Positions 56,661-64,000 of a stretch of 64,000 nucleotides of DNA are shown here, piece after piece (positions within the stretch are counted from its first letter, which is position 1; the number at the start of each line of letters is the position of its first letter). The translations under genes and the position numbers were made by a program. Source of the stretch: Adenophora triphylla var. japonica (lineage: Eukaryota; Streptophyta; Magnoliopsida; Asterales; Campanulaceae); NCBI GenBank assembly GCA_022495995.1, contig JAFEMH010006985.1:7501-71500 (forward strand), read 5' to 3'. A model generated the notes under the pieces. The model did no database searches, was not told the DNA's origin, and saw only the letters and a program-made list of their open reading frames with translations.

Positions 56661-57454
56661 TTAAATATTTAACTGGACGGGGTTAATTATTGAACTTCAA
56701 AAAATATAAACCACCAGCCCTATCCCACTTTCCATGTTCCACTCTGAGTTCGATTGAGTTGAGTATATTATTTTATACTGGACTCACTACAACAAATATG
56801 CCTTTTCTCGGCACTTTTAAACCGGCACTTTACTTTGTGCCGCTAATTTCCGGCATTTCAACGAAAGTGCCGCAAAATTTCCGACATTTCAGCGAAAATG
56901 CCGCTAAATTTCCGGCGTTTTTTTTGGAAATGCCACAAATTCCCGGCACTTTATTGAAAGTGCCGCTAATTTCCGACATTTCAATGAAAGTGCTGTTGGA
57001 AAAAAGTGTGTTTTGAAGGAAATAATGAGTTATTTTCTTAATTTGTTATTTGTTAAAATGACAAATTGATTGTTGGATTGTGTTCTACTCCATGAGTACA
57101 TTGAAATCATATATTCATTTGTTCAAAATGGTTGAGAAATGAATGAGATATGAAGGCTCAAAGTTAATGGGTTGGAATGGGTAAAATGTGGTTATCCCAC
57201 ATTGGAAAAAGATGGAAAAGTGGCTAAGTTTAAATACTCCTACACTTTGGTAGGGAGTAAGATTGTGGTACATAGAGGTTTCTCTCGCGCACGGTGCAGG
57301 GGGGTGCAAATCATGGACCGAAATAGGCTTCGGACTACCGAACTCATGTGCATGCGCGTCCTGCGGACACGAATGTAGCTCCGAAATAGCCTGTCCGCGC
57401 GAGCCCACTTTTTACATTTTTTTTTTTCCAAAACTTGACCCAATATTTCTGGAG

Positions 57455-57575
57455 GTGAGGCGGGCGCCTGGACCTGGCTGAGGCGGGCGCCTCGACTCCA
57501 GTAGGTGCGGCTCATTTGTGACCACACGAGGCGGCGCCTCGCGTTCCACGAGGCGGGCGCCTGGGCTCCAGCTGC
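57455..57575. repeat. GC-rich palindrome cluster in Copia 5' LTR
   Basis: Four units of GAGGCGGGCGCCTC type (arms GAGGCG and CGCCTC, centre GG, one unit lacking a G) in two close pairs, separated by a spacer with GTGCGGCTCATTTGTGACC. Confidence 0.9.
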
Positions 57576-58224
57576 TCTACGAGGAAATGGTTTTGCACTG
57601 TTTTGTAAATGTACCAAAAGGCCGTTAATGAAGGGGTAAATTCCAAATGTACCATATAACTGTAAAAGGGAGGTAATGAGCAAAATAATTATGCAATTAT
57701 GTTGAAATAATTGTATTAATTAAGAAAATTAAAACTTGATTTAATTTTCTGTTATCTCCTTTGATTATATAATGGCAAGAACACAACAAGAGAAAGACAC
57801 AGTTTTTCCAGAAATTCTCCTCTCAATTTCGTTGCATATTGTTCATCTTTCCCTTGGCCTCCTTGCATTGCATTCGTGGTGATAAAGTTCAAGCATCGAC
57901 TTCAGCCACGGAGGTCTAATTGTGCAACCACCGTCCGGTTACTCCGTTTCATCCTGGGAGACAAGCGTTCCGTAACAACTCAAGCACAACGTGGTGAGGG
58001 GGCGTAATTTGTCTTAAGGAGAGTGTGATTTCACACGACTCGAATTTCAACGACAAATTCATTTTCTTCTCTTGTATTTTCTATTTCTGTTTTAAATTAG
58101 TTTCTATATAATTCCAAATAGAGATTTTGTAATAGTTATTCCAACAATCTTAAGACAAATTATTGTCTCTTCGTTGGAAGGAAAACTATTTAAAATTGAA
58201 CTAAACTTGTTTGTTTTGTTTCGT

Positions 58225-61200
58225 ATGGCTACTCAATCAAACGTGGAAACCAACGCTGGGAACAACTCCGAGAATCCTCGTGTGGAGGAAGCGCTTCGTG
58301 TGGAAACCAACTCTCAAAGGGTGGTTGTCCAAACTGTTTCGAACCATCATGGTGAGAAACCGGAAAAGTTTGTTGGCCAAGACTTTAAAAGATGGCAACA
58401 AAAGATGCTTTTCTATTTGACTACCTTGAACTTGGCGAGATTTCTTAAGGAAGATCCGCCACAGCTTGGGTGAGAATGAGACGGATGGGCAAGCCATCTC
58501 GGCTCTTGATGCTTGAAGCATTCCGAGTTTCTTTGCGTAAATTACATCCTTAATGGATTGTCTGATACGCTATACAATGTGTATAGTGTTAAGAAAACCG
58601 CAAAGGAACTTTGGGAGTCCTTGGAATATAAATATAAGATCGATGACGCGGGCACAAAGAAATTCATCAGGCCGTTTTCTCGATTACAAAATGGTGGACT
58701 CAAAAACTGTTAAAAGTCAAGTGGAAGAGTTGCAAATAATCATTCATGAAATTCATGCCGAAGGGATGGTAATTAGTGAAAACTTTCAAGTGGCGGCAAT
58801 AATTGAAAAGTTGCCTCCCGCTTGGAAAGATTTCAAGAATTATCTTAAACACAAACGAAAGGAAATGAATGTTGAAGCGCTTGCTATTCGTCTTCGGATT
58901 GAGGAAGAGAATAGGATTGCGGAGAAGAAGTTGAATAATCTTCTTGTGGCGAAAGCCAATGTTGTGGAGCATGTTGATAGCTCTAAGGCCAATGGCAAGG
59001 CAAATGGCAAAGCCAAAGGCAAGTTTGGTCCCAAAAAGGGTGGTTCTAGTTTGAAGCCAAAGGGAGGAATCTCCAAGAAAAAGTTCGGTGGAACTTGTTA
59101 CAATTGTGGCATTGTGGGCCACAAGTCTTCCGAGTGTAGGAAGCCAAAGAAACAAGCAAACATGGTGGATGTCATCTCGAATGAAGTTTCTGATATGAAT
59201 TTGGCGGCGGTAATTTCTGAGGTGAATTTGGTGGGTTCAAACCCAAATCAGCCGGTGGATTGACACCGGTGCTACTAGGCATGTTTGCTCAAACAAGGAA
59301 ATGTTTAGTAGTTTTGAAGCCCTTGAAAATGGTGAGAAATTGTTCATGGGAAATTCTCGCCACGTCCGATGTGAAAGGTCAAGGAAAGGTGGTGCCGAAG
59401 TTGACTTCCGGGAAAGAGTTGACTCTCAACAATGTGCTCTATGTGCCCGAAATCCGAAAATCTGTGTCCGGATCGCTTTTGATTAAGCATGGGTTTCGTG
59501 TTGTGTTTGAATCCGATATGGTTACTTTGTCTAAAAGTGGAATGTTTGTAGGCAAAGGTTATGTTTGTGATGGTATGTTTAAGCTTAGTGCTATGGTTGT
59601 TAAAAGCAATGTAATGGCTAACAAGCCTAAGATGAATGTGATTGAATAAGAATAATTCTTCCGTTTACTTGCTTGAGTCTTCCAATTTGTGGCATGGTAG
59701 ACTAGGACATGTTAACTATGATACTATACGTAGATTAATTAACATGAATTGCATACCAAAATGTAAAATAGACTACAAACATAAATGTGAAACTTGTGTA
59801 GAGGCAAAGTTTACAAAACCTCCGTTCCATTCGGTTGTAAGAAATAATGAACCACTTGAGTTGGTTCATACGGATTTATGTGACTTCAAGTCAACACAAA
59901 CACGAGGGGGCAATAAGTACTTTATGACTTTTGTTGATGATAGCACAAAATATTGTTATGTGTATCTTCTCAAAAGTAAAGATGAGGCTATAGAGAAGTT
60001 TGTTCTCTATAAAAATGAAGTTGAAAATCAACTCAACCGGAAAATAAAGGTCATAAGAAGTGATCGTGGTGGTGAGTATGAATTCCCTTTTGAAGGTATT
60101 TGTGCTCAACATGGGATAAAACATGTTACAACACCACCATACACCCCACAATCCAATGGAGTTGCCGAGCGGAAAAATCGGACTCTAAAGGACATGATGA
60201 ATGCCATGTTAATAAGTTCGGGGTTACCGGATAACATGTGGGGAGAGGCCGTCTTGTCGGCAAATTATGTGTTAAATAAAATGCCCCGAAAGAAAGTAAA
60301 TAAGAGCCCCTATGAATTGTGGCATGGAAGAGTGCCTTCATACCAATACATGCGAGTGTGGGGGTGTCTTGCAAAGGTTTCAATACCACCTCCCAAAAAG
60401 GTGAAAATTGGACCAAAAACTATTGATTGCATATTTATTGGGTATGCTCACAATAGTAGTGCTTATAGGTTTCTTGTGCATGAATCGAAGATTCAAGATA
60501 TACACAAGAATACTATAATGGAGTCAAGAAATGCTTCTTTCTTTGAGAATGTGTTTCCGTGCAAAAGAGATGATGCAAGTTCATCTAAACGGAGACATGA
60601 TTCAATAGAAGAAGAAGAAGTCGAAGGAACAAATCATCATGATGAAAATGATGAAGCGGAGGTAGAACCTCGACGAAGCAAACGAGGTAGGGTAGAAAAA
60701 TCTTTTGGCCCAGATTTTCTAACCTATATGCTTGAAAGTGAACCACAAAGTTATAAAGAGGCCGTGAGCTCTTCCGAAGGACCTTTGTGGAAAGAGGCCA
60801 TTAAAAGTGAGATTGATTCCATTTTACAAAATCACACTTGGGAATTAGTGGATCTTCCTCCGGGAAGTAAACCACTAGGATATAGGTGGATTTTTAAAAG
60901 GAAAATGAAGACGGATGGAACAATTGACAAGTATAAGGCAAGACTTGTAATTAAAGGTTACAAGCAAAAGGAAGGCCTTGATTACTTTGATACATATTCT
61001 CCGGTTACGAGAATAACATCCATAAGAATTGTACTTGCAATAGCCGCATTGCGGAATCTTGAAGTACATCAAATGGATGTTAAAACAGCCTTTCTAAATG
61101 GGGATTTAGAAGAGGAAATTTACATGGAGCAACCGGAAGGATTTTCTGCACCGGGGCAAGAAAATAAAGTGTGCAAGTTAGTTAAGTCATTGTATGGCTT

Positions 61201-62225
61201 GAAACAAGCACCAAAACAATGGCATCAAAAGTTTGATCAAGCCATGATGGAAAGTGGATTTAAAATAAATGAATGTGACAAATGTATCTATGTTAGAGAC
61301 ACGGAAATGGCTACGTCATTTTGTGTCTTTATGTAGATGACATGCTTATCATAGGAAGTCAGATAAAATGATAAAGTCCACTAAAGATATGTTGAACTCA
61401 AAGTTTGACATGAAAGATATGGGGTTAGCCGACGTAATCCTTGGCGTGAAAATTTCAAGAATGTCAAATGGACTTGCTTTAAGCCGCCACATTATGTGGA
61501 TAAAATTCTTGAGAAATTCAGAAGGATGACTTAGCTATTGCTAGAACCCCAATAGACATGAGTCAACATCTATCAAAGAATAGAGGTGACACAGCCAAGT
61601 TGAATACTCGAGAATCATTGGAAGTCTAATGTACTTGATGAGTTGTACTAGACCGTATATTGCTTACACAGCTTAGCAACCGAGTCGGTATACAAGTAAT
61701 CCCTGAGCGGAACATTGGAATGGTATAGTGAGAGTACTAAGGTACTTAAGATATACTCGCGATTATGCTTTACACTATACTAGACATCCAATGTAATTGA
61801 AGGGTATAGCGATGCTAATTGGATATCCGATATAAAAGACTCCAAGGTCTACGAGCGGATTTGTATTCACATTAGCAGAGCTATATCATGGAAATCTTCT
61901 AAACAAACGGTTATAGCTAGATCCACGATGGAATCCGAGTTTATAGCGTTAGATAAATGTGGTGAAGAAGCCGAGTGGCTACGCCAATTTATAGAAGATA
62001 TTCCAAGATGGACGAAGCCCGTGCCATCAATATGCATACATTGTGATAGCCAATCGCCGATTGGAAGGGCACACAATCATATGTATAATGGTAAGTCGAG
62101 ACACATTCGTCGAAGACATAATACCATTAGACAACTACTTCCTCAATCGGCACAATATCCATTGACTATGTTAAGTCAAAGGAAAATTTAGCGGATCCGT
62201 TAACCAAAGGGTTAAATAGAGAGTT
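58225..62225 (+). pseudogene. Copia gag-pol polyprotein, multiple breaks
   Basis: Begins MATQSNVETNAGNN at 58225. Gag (KPEKFVGQDFKRWQQKMLFY) is cut by a stop near 58472 and further shifts near 58510 and 58700. The rest of gag carries a Lys/Gly-rich basic stretch and one CCHC knuckle [14 protein letters not shown]. The protease site DTGATRHVC lies around 59262 after another frame change. Integrase and most of RT are open from 59642 to 61336: [39 protein letters not shown], then [13 protein letters not shown] and [21 protein letters not shown] frameshift near 61321 precedes the YVDDM catalytic site. RNase H ([27 protein letters not shown]) is split by several indels. Inactive. Confidence 0.9.
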
Positions 62226-63280
62226 AGTTGAAAGCTCGACGAGGGAATGGGACTTAAGCCTCTTAAAAGTTAAACACGGAAAACCCAATCTAGATGACTC
62301 GGAGATCCCAAGAACTAGATTCAATGGGACAACCTAACCGTTAAAAGACTTGTAGCGTCACTGTAGGAGAATCAACCCCAAGTCCATTCCTATTAGTGAC
62401 ATCCCGAAAGGACAAGGATAAGCATATGGCTTTTAATGATTCTTACGCATCGAAAATTCAAGCGGGGTAATACGGGTTACCTTTAAGAAATCACCTATGA
62501 GAGAGAAGTGGGGCCGCTTCGAGGAGAATTGTGTGAGGCTCAATTCTTAGAACCTCTCGCAGTAACTGTGCGTATGTTCAGGCCATGATTGAACATAGCT
62601 ATGAGAATTGAAGTATGTTAGGACGATACTTGTGTCAAGCATATGATCGGCTACACAAAAAGCATAACGATTCAAGGACATCGCGTCTATCGATTTGCGA
62701 GTAGAGTAAATATGCTTGTTCGAGCGAAGATTCAATGGGCATTCCCACATCTTCGTATGCAAGTTTTCGTCACGAGCTTTATCACCAATTCCGCATTATT
62801 CCTTCATGTGGGGATTGTTGGAAAAAGTGTGTTTTGAAGGAAATAATGAGTTATTTTCTTAATTTGTTATTTGTTAAAATGACAAATTGATTGTTGGATT
62901 GTGTTCTACTCCATGAGTACATTGAAATCATATATTCATTTGTTCAAAATGGTTGAGAAATGAATGAGATATGAAGGCTCAAAGTTAATGGGTTGGAATG
63001 GGTAAAATGTGGTTATCCCACATTGGAAAAAGATGGAAAAGTGGCTAAGTTTAAATACTCCTACACTTTGGTAGGGAGTAAGATTGTGGTACATGAGAGG
63101 CTCTCTCGCGCACAAAAGCAGGGGGTGCAAATCATGGACCGAAATAGGCTTCGGACTACCGAACTCATGTGCATGCGCGTCCCGCGGACACGAATGTAGC
63201 TCCGAAATAGCCCGTCCGCGCGAGCCCACTTTTTACATTTTTTTTTTTTTTCCAAAACTTGACCCAATATTTCGGAGGTG

Positions 63281-63395
63281 AGGCGGGCGCCCGGACTCGC
63301 CGAGGCGGGCGCCTCGACTCCAAGAGGTGCGGCTCATTTGTGACCATTACGAGGCGGGCGCCTCGCGTTCCACGAGGCGGGCGCCCTGGGCTCCA
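63281..63395. repeat. GC-rich palindrome cluster in Copia 3' LTR
   Basis: Four units matching those of the 5' LTR in position: AGGCGGGCGCCCGG, GAGGCGGGCGCCTCG, GAGGCGGGCGCCTCG, GAGGCGGGCGCCCTGG. The third keeps the G missing from its 5' LTR partner. Confidence 0.9.
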
Positions 63396-64000
63396 AAGGT
63401 GGCTCTACGAGGAAATGGTTTTGCACTGTTTTGTAAATGTACCAAAAGGTCAAGTTAATGAAGGGGTAAATTCCAACAGCCATATAACTGTAAAAGGGAG
63501 GTAATGAGCAAAATAATTATGCAATTATGTTGAAATAATTGTATTAATTAAGAAAATTAAAACTTGATTTAATTTTCTGTTATCTCCTTTGATTATATAA
63601 TGGCAAGAACACAACAAGAGAAAGACACAGTTTTTCCAGAAATTCTCCTCTCAATTTCGTTGCATATTGTTCATCTTTCCCTTGGCCTCCTTGCATTGCA
63701 TTCGTGGTGATAAAGTTCAAGCATCGACTTCGTCACGGAGGTCTAATTGTGCAACCACCGTCCGGTTACTCCGTTTCATCCTGGGAGGCAAGCGTTCCGT
63801 AACAACTCAAGCACAACGTGGTGAGGGGGCGTAATTTGTCTTAAGGAGAGTGTGATTTCACACGACTCGGACAGCGACAAATTCATTTTCTTCTCTTGTA
63901 TTTTCTATTTCTGTTTTAAATTAGTTTTTATATAATTCCAGCAGAGATTTTGTAATAGTTATTCCAACAAGTGCCGCAAAATTTCCGACAGTTTTTGGAA

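Larger units (their letters stand above)
56994..63969 (+). mobile_element. Copia retrotransposon, full-length, decayed
   Basis: LTRs 56994-58146 and 62816-63969 (about 1.15 kb, TGTTGGAAAA..TTCCAACA) surround a 4.7-kb interior. The target duplication AGTGC is at 56989-56993 and 63970-63974. A short polypurine tract GTGGGGAT precedes the 3' LTR. The sequence after the 5' LTR (ATCTTAAGACAAATT) does not match the usual initiator-Met primer site. Order gag-protease-integrase-RT-RNase H is Copia. Many frameshifts. Confidence 0.92.
56785..64000. mobile_element. CACTA transposon, one end, interrupted by Copia
   Basis: Starts CACTACAACAAATATGCC, a CACTA end, followed by subterminal repeats AGTGCCGCTAATTTCCG and AAATGCCGC. 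After the Copia insertion the same repeat resumes (63970: AGTGCCGCAAAATTTCCG) and runs off the window. A different family from the CACTA at 1-940. Confidence 0.82.

Noticed and set aside
58147..58165. Primer binding site after the Copia 5' LTR
   Set aside because: ATCTTAAGACAAATT does not match the initiator-Met site or another tRNA end I can name, so none is annotated.

Overview
This window is plant nuclear DNA, most likely from a eudicot with a repeat-rich genome. The evidence is split plant genes (an IQD gene with consensus GT-AG introns, a DUF295 gene), a nuclear tRNA-Val, plant-type Tekay chromoviruses and Copia elements, an RTE LINE, tRNA-derived SINEs, Helitrons, CACTA, hAT and Mutator-like elements, and many Stowaway-type MITEs with CTCCCTCCGTCCC ends. 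The species cannot be fixed from the sequence. Nothing looks bacterial, and no CRISPR array or operon is present.

Layout. 1-940 is the end of a CACTA element carrying a DnaJ gene fragment; it abuts a DUF295 (SKIP23-type) gene that has lost its F-box end (941-2056). 2.3-4.3 kb holds small DNA transposons. 4.5-13.5 kb is two related non-autonomous Helitrons head to tail, the second containing a compound foldback element and Stowaway MITEs. 14-20 kb holds MITEs and two solo LTRs, each inside a Stowaway MITE. 20.6-23.1 kb is a hAT element with a second hAT inside it. 23.4-24.3 kb is a Mutator-like element filled with short palindromes. 24,400-40,021 is a Tekay retrotransposon in LTR-internal-LTR-internal-LTR form with one target duplication (GGTAA) around the whole array. 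40.4-42.9 kb is an RTE LINE remnant. 43,285-48,880 is the best-preserved host gene, a four-exon IQD calmodulin-binding protein of 467 residues whose introns hold MITEs and a SINE. 49.3-52.5 kb is a minus-strand, gag-only Gypsy-type element with a SINE in its 5' LTR. 53-56 kb holds more MITEs and an unrecognised two-exon remnant. 56,495-56,568 is tRNA-Val(AAC). From 56,785 to the right edge is a second CACTA element interrupted by a Copia element (56,994-63,969, TSD AGTGC).

The host genes do not form a pathway: the window is a few genes and one tRNA in layered transposon insertions, many of which can be ordered by nesting and target duplications. The most unusual signal is architectural. Unrelated families (Tekay LTRs, a diverged Tekay-related solo LTR, two Copia-type LTRs, and Helitrons) each carry a cluster of short GC-rich inverted repeats in AT-rich surroundings. 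The motif differs by family but the arrangement is similar, usually closely spaced pairs repeated two or three times, and unit number differs between sister LTRs of one array.
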